NCBI GenBank assembly: GCA_963758365.1
Contig: CAVWVB010000001.1
Location: 744,001 to 808,000 of the forward strand
Length of the DNA stretch: 64,000 bases
Source of the DNA: Dokdonella_A sp963758365
Lineage (GTDB): Bacteria; Pseudomonadota; Gammaproteobacteria; Xanthomonadales; Rhodanobacteraceae
Reading direction: 5' to 3'
Shown here: positions 54,227 through 63,628 of the stretch, in pieces
Position numbering within the stretch: position 1 is the stretch's first letter
Layout: each line of letters begins with the position of its first letter
The notes under the pieces: generated by a model
What the model was told of the DNA's origin: nothing
The model's input: the letters and a program-made list of their open reading frames with translations, nothing else
Databases searched by the model: none
Position numbers and translations under genes: made by a program

Positions 54227-54892
54227 CTACTTGAGCAACGTCGCCTTCTCGATCACCACCGGCGTTACCGGCACGTCGCTGCGGAACGGCCCCTGTGGCC
54301 CGGTCGGCACGCTCTTGATCTTGTCGACCACGTCCATTCCGGCCACCACCTTGCCGAACACGCAGTAGCCCGGGTTCGCGTCGCCCGCATAGTCCAGGCG
54401 CGGATTGTCGACTACGTTGATGAAGAACTGCGCAGTCGCCGAGTTCGGATCGGCGGTGCGCGCCATCGCCACCGTGCCCTTGAGGTTGCTCAGGCCGTTC
54501 TTCGATTCGTTCACGATCGACGCGCGCGTTTTCTTCATGCGCAGGTCCTTGGTGAAGCCGCCACCCTGGACCATGAAGTTGTCGATCACGCGGTGAAAGA
54601 TCGTGCCGTCGTAGAACCCGTTCTGCACGTAGCCGAGCACGTTCTCCACGGATTTCGGCGCCTTGTCCGGATACAGCTCGATCGTGATATCGCCCATGCT
54701 GGTCTTGAGCAGAACCCGCGGTGGCGCGGACGCCTTGTCTTCGGCGGCGGCCTTGTCCTGCGCGTTCGCGGATACCTTCGCAGGCGCCTTGGCCGCCTTC
54801 GTCGAAGCCGGTTTCGCGGGCGCGGCGGCCGTTTGGGCGAACGCAAACGCGGGCACGAGCAAGGCAAGGGCGAGCAGCAAACGCTTGGTCAT
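54227..54892 (-). CDS. Exported cyclophilin-type peptidyl-prolyl isomerase
   Basis: A 221-residue periplasmic isomerase. The signal peptide MTKRLLLALALLVPAFAFAQ is followed by an Ala/Lys-rich linker of about 40 residues and a full cyclophilin domain: IFHRVIDNFMVQGGGFTKD (catalytic Arg), NGLSNLKGTVAMARTADPNS, SATAQFFINVVDN, YCVFGKVVAGMDVVDKI. It differs from the leaderless ppiB at 2504 by the leader and linker. A likely operon partner is lpxH. Confidence 0.93.
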   Translation of the reverse strand: MTKRLLLALALLVPAFAFAQTAAAPAKPASTKAAKAPAKVSANAQDKAAAEDKASAPPRVLLKTSMGDITIELYPDKAPKSVENVLGYVQNGFYDGTIFHRVIDNFMVQGGGFTKDLRMKKTRASIVNESKNGLSNLKGTVAMARTADPNSATAQFFINVVDNPRLDYAGDANPGYCVFGKVVAGMDVVDKIKSVPTGPQGPFRSDVPVTPVVIEKATLLK

Positions 54893-55088
54893 CGCAGTCT
54901 CCCAGGGAGGGTAGAGAAGATGTCCGGAATGATAAGGGCTCGCAGCTGCGGCGTCAGGTTTGGGAACCGCTCGGAATCGCGGCATTGCGCCGAGGCTTTG
55001 CAAATGCGCAAGTTGAAGGAACAACTTCCGATTCAACAGTTCCCGCGGCAGGCAGGTCGGGCCATCCACGAGCAAGGGCTGGATTGGA

Positions 55089-55164
55089 TGGTGGCCGGGG
55101 ACGGAATCGAACCGCCGACACGGGGATTTTCAATCCCCTGCTCTACCAACTGAGCTACCCGGCC
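55089..55164 (-). tRNA. tRNA-Phe (GAA)
   Basis: A 76-base cloverleaf on the minus strand. The acceptor stem is GGCCGGG with CCCGGCC, discriminator A, and the CCA end is encoded. D-arm TAGCTCAGTTGGTAGAGC, anticodon loop TTGAAAA with anticodon GAA, and T-arm GGTTCGATTCC are all present. No integrase or other sign of insertion is seen next to it. Confidence 0.97.
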
Positions 55165-55369
55165 CTGCGTGCGTGCTGCGCGCGGCCTGTGGTGACCGCA
55201 GCGGGGCCGCGTATTAGAGCCGCGGGCGCCGGTCGCGTCAAGCCGGGCGGGGCGCCTGGCGGGCCGCGGACGCGCTTCGGTGGCGTTTCGCACAGCGTGC
55301 GCCGGGTGCCTGCTACGAGGCAAGCCGGTCCGCCATGACTTTCGGCCTGTTGCATCGCCCGCTAGGTTC

Positions 55370-55399
55370 TACTACAACTGTAGTACGACATCTGTAGAA
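55370..55399. promoter_or_regulatory. Twin BlaI-type operators
   Basis: TACTACA-AC-TGTAGTA (55370-55385) is a perfect palindrome with a 2-base centre. TACGACA-TC-TGTAGAA (55384-55399) is a second, weaker copy overlapping it by two bases. Both contain the BlaI/MecI-like TGTA/TACA or near-TACA half-sites. They lie 13 bases before the blaI start and imply autoregulation. Confidence 0.7.
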
Positions 55400-55411
55400 G
55401 GCGGTGCGGCA

Positions 55412-55801
55412 ATGGCGGATGACCCGGGAGTGAGCCTGAGCGAATTGCAGATCACGCTGATGCGCGTGCTCTGGGCGCGTGGCGAGACCAGCATCGCCGA
55501 TGTGGTTGCGGCACTTGCCCGCGAACGCGGACTCAAGCACACGACGATCGCAACGCTGCTGACGCGTCTCGAGAAGCGCGGCGTGGTCGCGCAGCGCCGC
55601 GACGGGCGCCAGTTGCTCTATCGAGCGCTCGTCGACGAGGCCGACGTGCGCCGTTCGATGGTCGCCGGCCTGGTTGGTGCGTTGTTTGCTGGCGATGCGC
55701 GCGAGCTGGTCGCGCATCTGGTGCAGGAGGCGGAGATCGCGCCGGGCGACCTCGCCAAGGTCAGACGGCGCCTCGCGCGGGGAGACCGTGATGGCAATTG
55801 A
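55412..55801 (+). CDS. BlaI/MecI/CopY family repressor
   Basis: A 129-residue winged-helix repressor. VSLSELQITLMRVLWARGET and GLKHTTIATLLTRLEKRGVV are the characteristic DNA-binding parts; a C-terminal helix region for dimerisation follows. In BlaI/BlaR1 systems the membrane protease partner triggers cleavage of the repressor. The start ATG 55412 follows 13 bases after twin operators. The gene overlaps the M56 metallopeptidase gene by 11 bases, so the pair is one transcription unit. Confidence 0.9.
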   Translation: MADDPGVSLSELQITLMRVLWARGETSIADVVAALARERGLKHTTIATLLTRLEKRGVVAQRRDGRQLLYRALVDEADVRRSMVAGLVGALFAGDARELVAHLVQEAEIAPGDLAKVRRRLARGDRDGN

Positions 55802-58115
55802 ATCGGTCGCGGCGTGGCTGTTGACGCTGGCCCTGCATGGCTGCGTGTTGCTCTGCCTTGCGTGGATCGTCGATCGTGGCGTGTTGCGCGCGTACCCGGG
55901 CTGGCGTGAGCTGCTCTGGCGGGTAGCGCTGTTCGGTGGTGCACTGACCGCGAGCGTGCAGGCGCTCGTCGATGCGCCGCTGCCCGCGCGTATCGTGCTC
56001 GCGCGCGCCGCGGCGCCCGTGGTGCCTGCGCCCGCGAAGCCGACTTCGGTGGCTGCGCACTCCGCGCCGGGCAACGCACGCATCGGCACGCCGGCCGCGC
56101 GAACCGAGGCCCAGGTGCCGGCGGCGCGCACGCCGACGCCTGCGTTGGCTTCGTCGCTGCCGGGCTGGCAATCGTTTCTCGTTGCGGGCTGGCTCGCGGG
56201 CGCGCTGCTTGCGCTGGTGCGGCTCACGCAGGGTTGGCTGCGCCTGCGTGGACGGCTCGCCCATGCATCGGCACTCGATCGTGCGGATGTCGCGACCGAT
56301 GCGGCCGCGCTCGCGATCCAGGCGCGGATCCGCGCGCCGCTACTTTCGGTGATCGACGACCTCGCGAGTCCGATCGCGGTCGGCGGGCGTCGCATCGTAC
56401 TGCCGCGCTGGGCGCTCGAGCTGCTCGCGCGCGAGCAGTTGCGCGCGATGATCGCGCACGAAACCGCGCACCTCGCGCGTCGCGATCCCGAGTGGAAGCT
56501 TGCGATCGCCGCATGGTCGGCACTGCTCTGGTTCCTTCCGCTGACCGCAATCGCGCGGCGCCGGCTCGACGAGATCGCCGAGCTGTCCTGCGATGCATGG
56601 GCCGCGCGCAGTATCGGCGACGGGCGAGCGCTCGCCGAATGCCTGGCCGAGTGCGCCGGGCGCCGCGTCGGCGGTTTCGAAGCCGGCCTCGTCTCGGCGA
56701 TGGCCGGCCGCGATTCGCCGCTGCTGCAACGCATCGATCAATTGATCGAGGGATCCCTCATGAACATCAGGATTTCACGTGCGCACGCGCTCGTGGCGAG
56801 CGCGCTCGTGCTCACGGCCGCAGCGTTCGTGCTGCCCGGCGTCGGCGTGCAGCCGGCGCATGCACAGGCGGACCCCGTGGCGCTGCCGGCACCGCCACCC
56901 GCGCCGCCGCGCCCGCCCGCCGCGCCACAGGATGCGCGAGGGCAGCATGTCCATATCGCGAGCGAGACCGGACCCTCGGGCACGCACGAGTTCACAACCG
57001 TCGACGTGAGCCTCGACGGGCACGCCTACGGCGCGAAAATCGACGGCGAGATCGCTTTCGACGACAACGACCACATCGCGCGGCTCGGCGATGGCGGCAC
57101 CGCGAGCTTCACCGAGACGCGCGCGGGCGTGACGCGCCGCGTCGACTACTCGAGCACGGGCGGCAAGCTCGCGCAACGCTACTTCGTCGACAACCGCGAG
57201 CAACCAATAGACGCGGCCGCGCAGGCCTGGATCGCGCAGGTGATCCCGATGGTGATCCGCGCGACCGCGATCAATGCGCCGGCACGCGTGCGGCGCATCC
57301 TCGCGCAGGGCGGCCCGTCCGCCGTGCTCGACGAGATCGCGCGCATCGACAGCGACTACGCGCGCGGCGTCTATCTGCGCGAGCTTTGCGCGACCGCCAA
57401 GCTCGATCGCGCGCAGACCACGCGCGCGATCGCCCTCATCGATGGATTCTCGTCGGATTACGAACGCCGCAACGCGCTAGCCGCAATCGGCGCGAATGCG
57501 CCGCTGGACGCGGCGCAGCAGAAGCTGGTGATCGCCCAGGCTGCAAAGATCGATTCCGATTACGAGCGCGCCGAGTTGCTGGTCGGGTTGTTGCCGGAGC
57601 TGGTCGTCGACGCGGACGTGCGCGCGGCCTGGTTGAAGGCGGCCGAGGGCATCGGCTCCGACTTCGAGCACCGGCGCACGCTGTCCGCACTGGTCGCGGC
57701 CGGGCACAACGACGATGCGAGCCTGGCCAAGGTGATCGGCGCGGCGCAGTCGATCGATTCGGACTACGAACGGCGCTCGCTGCTGGTCACCACGATCGGC
57801 GCAATGTCCGACGCCGACCGCGCGGCGCAGGTGTACGTGCGCGCGGTTGCCGGGATCGGCTCCGCCTACGAGCGGCGCGAGGCGCTGTTCGCGCTGATCG
57901 GCGCGCATGGCTTCGGCGCAACCGGGACGCGCGCGGTACTCGACGCCGCCGCCGCGATGGATTCGGACTACGAATGCCGCGAGGTGCTGGTTGCACTGGC
58001 CCGGGTAATGCCCGGCGAAGCCGACCTGATCGCGCGCTTTCGCGAAGTGGCACGGCAGCTCTCGGGCACGGAGCGGGGCGCGGCAGAGCGTGCGCTGGAC
58101 CGCTTCGCGAGCTGA
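55791..58115 (+). CDS. M56 (BlaR1-like) membrane metallopeptidase with IDSDYERR repeats
   Basis: A 774-residue sensor protease. N-terminal helices surround the zinc motif HETAH at 223-227; EIAELSCDAW (about 261-270) may give the third ligand. A final helix at about 333-350 and a Pro-rich linker (360-380) lead to an outside region. That region has a beta-rich part (about 387-465) and then seven repeats of about 32-38 residues (517-740) with IDSDYERR-like motifs. No beta-lactamase-like sensor domain is present, so the ligand must differ from that of BlaR1. The start is ATG 55791. Confidence 0.85.
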   Translation: MAIESVAAWLLTLALHGCVLLCLAWIVDRGVLRAYPGWRELLWRVALFGGALTASVQALVDAPLPARIVLARAAAPVVPAPAKPTSVAAHSAPGNARIGTPAARTEAQVPAARTPTPALASSLPGWQSFLVAGWLAGALLALVRLTQGWLRLRGRLAHASALDRADVATDAAALAIQARIRAPLLSVIDDLASPIAVGGRRIVLPRWALELLAREQLRAMIAHETAHLARRDPEWKLAIAAWSALLWFLPLTAIARRRLDEIAELSCDAWAARSIGDGRALAECLAECAGRRVGGFEAGLVSAMAGRDSPLLQRIDQLIEGSLMNIRISRAHALVASALVLTAAAFVLPGVGVQPAHAQADPVALPAPPPAPPRPPAAPQDARGQHVHIASETGPSGTHEFTTVDVSLDGHAYGAKIDGEIAFDDNDHIARLGDGGTASFTETRAGVTRRVDYSSTGGKLAQRYFVDNREQPIDAAAQAWIAQVIPMVIRATAINAPARVRRILAQGGPSAVLDEIARIDSDYARGVYLRELCATAKLDRAQTTRAIALIDGFSSDYERRNALAAIGANAPLDAAQQKLVIAQAAKIDSDYERAELLVGLLPELVVDADVRAAWLKAAEGIGSDFEHRRTLSALVAAGHNDDASLAKVIGAAQSIDSDYERRSLLVTTIGAMSDADRAAQVYVRAVAGIGSAYERREALFALIGAHGFGATGTRAVLDAAAAMDSDYECREVLVALARVMPGEADLIARFREVARQLSGTERGAAERALDRFAS
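57339..58010 (+). repeat. Seven coding repeats with IDSDYERR motif
   Basis: Inside the M56 gene: RIDSDYARGVYL, DGFSSDYERRNAL, KIDSDYERAELL, GIGSDFEHRRTL, SIDSDYERRSLL, GIGSAYERREAL and MDSDYECREVL, spaced 32-38 residues. Each is probably one helical hairpin. Confidence 0.8.
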
Positions 58116-58260
58116 TCGCCAAGACCCGCGGCTGGGTGAACGGCGACGAAATCACGGCGGCCGGCGCGGCAACTTCGCGCCCGTGCGCGGCGTCTGAGAC
58201 GGCGCCGTTGCCCATGGGGAGCGCCAAGGCCGGGGCGTCGATCCGGCGTTCGAGGCGACA

Positions 58261-58695
58261 ATGAAAAGCATGTTGATGGCGGGCGCGGTCGCGATTGCGG
58301 TCACTGCGAGCGCGGCAGCAGCGGCGAATACGGTCGAAGGATCGCGCGACATCGCGCGCTACCAGAAGGCGGCCGGCAGCGAGGTCACGCAGATGCCACT
58401 GCCGGCGCTGGTCGACTGGCAGGCACTGGACGACCAATCGCTCGCGGTGTGGACCGCACACGACAAACCCTGGCTGGTGCGCGTGGAAGCACCGTGCGCG
58501 GGTCTGAAGGACAGCGACGACGTGATGCTGACCGTACACGGCGGCCATGTCATGGCCGGCAGCGACTACGTCGAAGTCGGCAGCGGTTACTGCAAGATCG
58601 CTTCGATCCAGCCGGTCGACTACGCGCAGGTCGCGCACTTGAACCGGATGTCGAAGCACAAGCATCGTCAGGCCGCGAAGCAGGCCAGCGGTTGA
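58261..58695 (+). CDS. Exported DUF6491-like protein
   Basis: A 144-residue product with a signal peptide (MLMAGAVAIAVTASAAAAAN). The mature part has LVDWQALDDQSLAVWTAHDK, WLVRVEAPCAGLKDSD and GYCKIASIQPVDYAQV, with two Cys probably paired. This matches the pattern of the next gene, and both resemble DUF6491 proteins of xanthomonads. Function is unknown. It lies 145 bases after the M56 gene. Confidence 0.75.
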   Translation: MKSMLMAGAVAIAVTASAAAAANTVEGSRDIARYQKAAGSEVTQMPLPALVDWQALDDQSLAVWTAHDKPWLVRVEAPCAGLKDSDDVMLTVHGGHVMAGSDYVEVGSGYCKIASIQPVDYAQVAHLNRMSKHKHRQAAKQASG

Positions 58696-58793
58696 GGGCA
58701 GCGTCGCCCGGCGTGCCGTGCCTGCAGTCCGGCGGCGCGATGATCCTCGACCGCCGGATGTCCATGTGACGCATAACGTCGAGGAGGCCTGCG

Positions 58794-59204
58794 ATGAAGG
58801 TCCGGATTGCCACCGCGTGGCTGGTGCTGGGCGTGGCCATCGCAGATCCGACGCTCGCTGATACGCGGGCGACGCAACGCAGGCATCTCGACGAATACAC
58901 GCCCTACCTCGAGGCGCCCGTCGACGAATTCAGGTTTTGGTCGCTGTATCAATGGCAACTGGTCGGACCGCGCAAGGTCGTGGTCTGGTCGACGCTCAAG
59001 GATGCATATCTGATCACGGTCCATGCGCCCTGTGCGCGGCTCGAGTGGGCGCGGAATATCGGACTCACTTCGCAGCAACTGCATCGGGTGAGTGCGCGCT
59101 TCGATTTTGTGACCGTTGGCCGCGAGCGCTGCCAGATCGAGCAGATCCGTCCGATCGATCTCGCCAGGATGCACGTGGACCGCGGCGCGAAAACGAGCCG
59201 ATAG
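58794..59204 (+). CDS. Exported DUF6491-like protein, paralog
   Basis: A 136-residue product with a signal peptide (MKVRIATAWLVLGVAIADPT). The mature part has QLVGPRKVVVWSTLKDAYLI, APCARLEWARNIGL and RFDFVTVGRERCQIEQIRPI, the same two-Cys core as its neighbour. Function is unknown. A GAGGAGGCC site lies before ATG 58794. Confidence 0.78.
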   Translation: MKVRIATAWLVLGVAIADPTLADTRATQRRHLDEYTPYLEAPVDEFRFWSLYQWQLVGPRKVVVWSTLKDAYLITVHAPCARLEWARNIGLTSQQLHRVSARFDFVTVGRERCQIEQIRPIDLARMHVDRGAKTSR

Positions 59205-59271
59205 CACCTGCGCTGCGCCGTTGCGAAGCGCGCGGCGGGCAGCTCTCATCACCGCGGCGGATGCCGCACGC

Positions 59272-59547
59272 TCAATCGGGTTCCGGCGGCACGTAGCCGG
59301 TTGGTGCCTGCGATCCCGCGCCGAAGAAATACTTCTCGAGTTCGGCCGCGATGAACGCGCGCGTGCTCGCTTCGAGTGGGTTCAGCCGGTTCTCGTTGAT
59401 CAGCATCGTCTGGTGCGCGAGCCAGCCCTGCCAGGCTTCGCGCGACACGTTCTCGTAGATGCGCTTGCCGAGTTCGCCCGGCCATGGCGCGTAGGCGAGG
59501 CCTTCGGCGTCGCGCCCGAGCTTGATGCAGTGGACCGTGCGGGACAT
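59272..59547 (-). CDS. yggX: Probable Fe(II)-trafficking protein YggX
   Basis: A 91-residue protein that protects iron-sulfur enzymes from oxidative damage. It begins MSRTVHCIKLGRDAEGLAYA, with the conserved Cys; LGKRIYENVSREAWQGWLAH and NPLEASTRAFIAAELEKYFF are typical. It sits just after mutY on the same strand (9-base gap), the usual order. Confidence 0.96.
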   Translation of the reverse strand: MSRTVHCIKLGRDAEGLAYAPWPGELGKRIYENVSREAWQGWLAHQTMLINENRLNPLEASTRAFIAAELEKYFFGAGSQAPTGYVPPEPD

Positions 59548-59556
59548 GGGTGTTCC

Positions 59557-60618
59557 TCAGTTCAATGACTGCAGCAGTTTGCGCACCGGCGCGGGCAGCC
59601 CGACCTCTGCGAGCGCCTCGGGGGCGTGCCAGGCGCTGTCTGGCGCGTCGGCGACAACGTTGCAGGTCGCCTCGGCGAACAGCAGCGGGGTGACCCGCAG
59701 ATGATAGTGGGTGAACGCGTGCGTGAATGCGGCCAGCGCGCGCGGCGCCGCGGCAGCGACGCCATGGCGCGCGCGCAGCAATTCGCCTGCCGATGCGGGA
59801 TCGGCGACCTCGGGCAGGCTCCACAGGCGGGCCCAGACGCCGGCCGGTGGACGGCGCTCGAGCAGGATGCGGCCGGTCTGGTCGCGCACCACGAGCATGG
59901 TGGTGGCGCGCACCGGCAGCGCGCGCCGCGGCGCGGGTTCGGGCAGGACGGCGGTGAGTCCGTCGCGCCGCGCGATGCAGCCCATCGCCAGCGGGCACGC
60001 GGTGCAGCGCGGTCGGGTGCGCGTGCACAGCGTCGCGCCGAGGTCCATGATCGCCTGGGTGTAGTCGGCAACCCGCGTGTGTGGCGTGTGTGCATCGGCC
60101 AGTGCCCACAGTGCGCGTTGCACGGCCGCGCGGCCCGGCCATCCGCGCACGCCGTGCCAGCGCGCGAGTACGCGGCGCACGTTGCCGTCGAGGATCGCAT
60201 GGGGCGCGCCGAACGCCTGGGCGAGGATGGCGGCTGCGGTCGAGCGGCCGATGCCGGGCAGAGTGGACAGCGTTTCGAGGTCGCGCGGCAGCGCACCCGC
60301 GTGTTGCTCGACGCAAATCCGCGCCGTGCGCTGAAGATTGCGTGCGCGGCTGTAGTAGCCGAGTCCCGACCAGAGCGCGAGCACGCGGTCCTCGCTCGCC
60401 GCGGCCAGGTCGGCCAGTGTCGGCAGCGTGGTGATGAAACGCTCGAAGTACGGGATCACGCTGCGTACCTGGGTCTGCTGCAGCATCACTTCGCTGAGCC
60501 AGACCCGGTAGGGCGTGCGCTCGCGCTGCCACGGCAGGTCCCTGCGGCCATGGCGGTCGAACCACGCGAGCAGCGCGGTCGCGAACCCCTCGGCGTCTGC
60601 GGCCGCACGGGCCTGCAT
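59557..60618 (-). CDS. mutY: A/G-specific adenine DNA glycosylase
   Basis: It removes adenine mispaired with 8-oxoguanine. The 353-residue protein has LPWQRERTPYRVWLSEVMLQ, LPGIGRSTAAAILAQAFG and the catalytic region LDGNVRRVLARWHG, followed by the 4Fe-4S cysteines CTRTRPRCTACPLAMGC (C-x6-C-x2-C-x5-C) and a NUDIX-like C-domain. The start ATG 60618 begins MQARAAADAEGFA. It lies 2 bases from the AsmA-like gene and 9 from yggX. Confidence 0.96.
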   Translation of the reverse strand: MQARAAADAEGFATALLAWFDRHGRRDLPWQRERTPYRVWLSEVMLQQTQVRSVIPYFERFITTLPTLADLAAASEDRVLALWSGLGYYSRARNLQRTARICVEQHAGALPRDLETLSTLPGIGRSTAAAILAQAFGAPHAILDGNVRRVLARWHGVRGWPGRAAVQRALWALADAHTPHTRVADYTQAIMDLGATLCTRTRPRCTACPLAMGCIARRDGLTAVLPEPAPRRALPVRATTMLVVRDQTGRILLERRPPAGVWARLWSLPEVADPASAGELLRARHGVAAAAPRALAAFTHAFTHYHLRVTPLLFAEATCNVVADAPDSAWHAPEALAEVGLPAPVRKLLQSLN

Positions 60619-60620
60619 GC

Positions 60621-61302
60621 TCACCGCTGCGGCTCCGATGTGGCGTCGTCGCCGAGCACTTCGATGTGCACGTCCTCCAGCCGCGTGTCGCCGATCTCGA
60701 TCGTCGCCGCAGCCGCGCTGCCCGCGAGCGGCGGCAGCAGGGTCGTGGTTGCAGGATCGGCCTCGATGCGCGCGAGCCACGCGGCGACATCGCCGCCGCT
60801 CGCGAATTGCAGGTCCAGGTCCTGCGCGAGCAGCTTGCTGCCGCGCACGATCGCGCCATCCGTTACCCGCAGGACGAAGCGGATGTCGGGTAGCGGCGCA
60901 GCGGCTGGCGGCCGTGCGTCGAGCCAGGCATGCAGCGCATCGAGGTCGAGTACCGGCCGCACCAGTTCCAAGCGCTCGATGTCGAAACGCCGCGACCACA
61001 GACTGTGCCAGGGCACGTCCGCTTCGAGCGAATCCAGGCGCAGCAAGGCGTGTGGGCCGCCCGCGGTCAGCGCCGGTTGCGGCAGCACGAGATGCAGCCG
61101 CGGCAGGAAATCGAAGTGCGCGCCTTCACCCAGGGTGAGTTCGGCGCCGGTCAGATCGCGGGTCTGGCGGACCAGCAGGGCCGTCAACGTCTCCGTGCGC
61201 GCGTAGTGGCGCAGTGCGAGCAGGCCGCAGCCGAGCAGCGCGAGCAGTGCGATCGATGCGATCAGCCAGCGGCGCCTGCGCGAAGGTCTGCGTGCGCGGC
61301 GC

Positions 61303-61310
<8 letters not shown>
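60621..61310 (-). CDS. AsmA-like membrane-anchored protein
   Basis: A 229-residue protein. A basic tail and one membrane helix (LIASIALLALLGCGLLALRH) are followed by a periplasmic region starting LVRQTRDLTGAELTLGEGAH, which matches the beginning of AsmA domains. It is much shorter than full AsmA, so only the N-terminal part of that fold is present. It overlaps ftsY by 8 bases and mutY follows 2 bases after, implying cotranscription. Function is unknown. Confidence 0.75.
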
Positions 61311-62427
<1,117 letters not shown>

Positions 62428-62458
62428 TGCGGGGGTTTGGGCGAGAATGCAGGCCTTC

Positions 62459-63082
62459 ATGCTATCACCGGGGCCGACCCGGCTCGGGCGGATGGGCAAG
62501 TCGGGATCGAGGACATCGGGCCGCGCGCTGCGCATCGTCGCCGGCACCTTGCGCGGCTCGAAGCTCGCGGTGCCCGATCGGGCGGGTCTGCGGCCGACAC
62601 CGGATCGGGTTCGCGAAACCCTGTTCAACTGGCTCGCGCCGCATGTCGCGGGCGCGCGCTGCCTGGACCTGTATGCGGGCACCGGCGCGCTCGGCATCGA
62701 GGCGCTGTCGCGCGGCGCGCGCGAATGCGTGTTCGTCGAACACGACCGCGTGTTGTGCGGGCTGCTCGCCGACAATCTCGTGCGCCTGCGGGTGGCCCAG
62801 GCGCGGGTCGTCAACGAAGACGCCGCGGGATTCCTGCGCGGCCCGGCGACGCCGTTCGACCTGGTCTTCCTCGATCCGCCGTTCGCGGCGAATCTCTGGG
62901 CCGATTCCGCGCAGCGCCTCGAGCATGCCGGCTGGCTCGGCGCGACTGCATTCGTCTATGTCGAGTGTCCCGCCACCAGCGCGTTTGCGCTGCCCGCGAA
63001 CTGGACGCCGCATCGGCAGGGCCACGCGGGCGCGGTCGCGTTCGCGCTCTATCGTCGCGTCGCGCCCGATCCGCTAAGCTAG
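62459..63082 (+). CDS. rsmD: 16S rRNA (guanine966-N2)-methyltransferase
   Basis: It methylates G966 of 16S rRNA. The 207-residue product has RIVAGTLRGSKLAVPDRAGL, TPDRVRETLFNWLAP, the SAM motif LDLYAGTGALGIEALSRGA and the catalytic DLVFLDPPF. The start is uncertain: ATG 62447, 62459 and 62492 are in frame, and the domain begins after 62492. It lies 31 bases from divergent ftsY and just before coaD. Confidence 0.94.
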   Translation: MLSPGPTRLGRMGKSGSRTSGRALRIVAGTLRGSKLAVPDRAGLRPTPDRVRETLFNWLAPHVAGARCLDLYAGTGALGIEALSRGARECVFVEHDRVLCGLLADNLVRLRVAQARVVNEDAAGFLRGPATPFDLVFLDPPFAANLWADSAQRLEHAGWLGATAFVYVECPATSAFALPANWTPHRQGHAGAVAFALYRRVAPDPLS

Positions 63083-63098
63083 GCCATTCCCGCTCGGA

Positions 63099-63623
63099 AT
63101 GCTGGGCATGCCGACCACCCACAAGCGCTCGCGCATCGCGGTGTATCCGGGCACGTTCGACCCGATCACCAACGGGCACATCGACCTCGCGAGCCGCGCT
63201 TCGCCACTGTTCGACCGCGTAGTCGTCGCCATCGCGGACAGTTCGAGCAAGAGCCCGACCTTCGCGCTCGACGAGCGCATCGCGCTCGCGCGCACGGCGC
63301 TGGCCGGCCTCGACAACGTCGAGGTGCGTGGCTTCGCTGCGCTGCTCGCGCATTTCGTCGAGGAGATCGGCGCGGGCGTCATCCTGCGCGGCCTGCGCGC
63401 GGTGTCGGATTTCGAGTATGAATTCCAGCTCGCGAGCATGAACCGCCACCTGATACCGGCCGCGGAGACGCTGTTCCTCACGCCCGCCGAGCAATACAGT
63501 TTCATTTCCTCGTCGCTGGTGCGCGAAATCGCGCGCCTCGGCGGCGATGTTTCCGGCTTCGTCCATCCGGCCGTGCAGCAGGCGCTGCACTCCCGCTATC
63601 TTGAATCGACCACCAGGAGGTAG
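63099..63623 (+). CDS. coaD: Phosphopantetheine adenylyltransferase
   Basis: It makes dephospho-CoA from phosphopantetheine and ATP. The 174-residue protein has IAVYPGTFDPITNGHIDL with the nucleotidyl-transferase TxGH motif, GVILRGLRAVSDFEYEFQ and the C-terminal FISSSLVREIA. Starts ATG 63099 and ATG 63108 are both possible. It follows rsmD by 16 bases, in the common rsmD-coaD order. Confidence 0.96.
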   Translation: MLGMPTTHKRSRIAVYPGTFDPITNGHIDLASRASPLFDRVVVAIADSSSKSPTFALDERIALARTALAGLDNVEVRGFAALLAHFVEEIGAGVILRGLRAVSDFEYEFQLASMNRHLIPAAETLFLTPAEQYSFISSSLVREIARLGGDVSGFVHPAVQQALHSRYLESTTRR

Positions 63624-63628
63624 ACGTC

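Noticed and set aside
55089..55164. tRNA-Phe as a possible integration site
   Set aside because: No integrase, direct repeat or foreign block was seen on either side; neighbours are core genes.
57339..58010. IDSDYERR coding repeats as a CRISPR or DNA-level repeat
   Set aside because: The units are similar only in protein, vary in DNA and length, and lie in one open frame.
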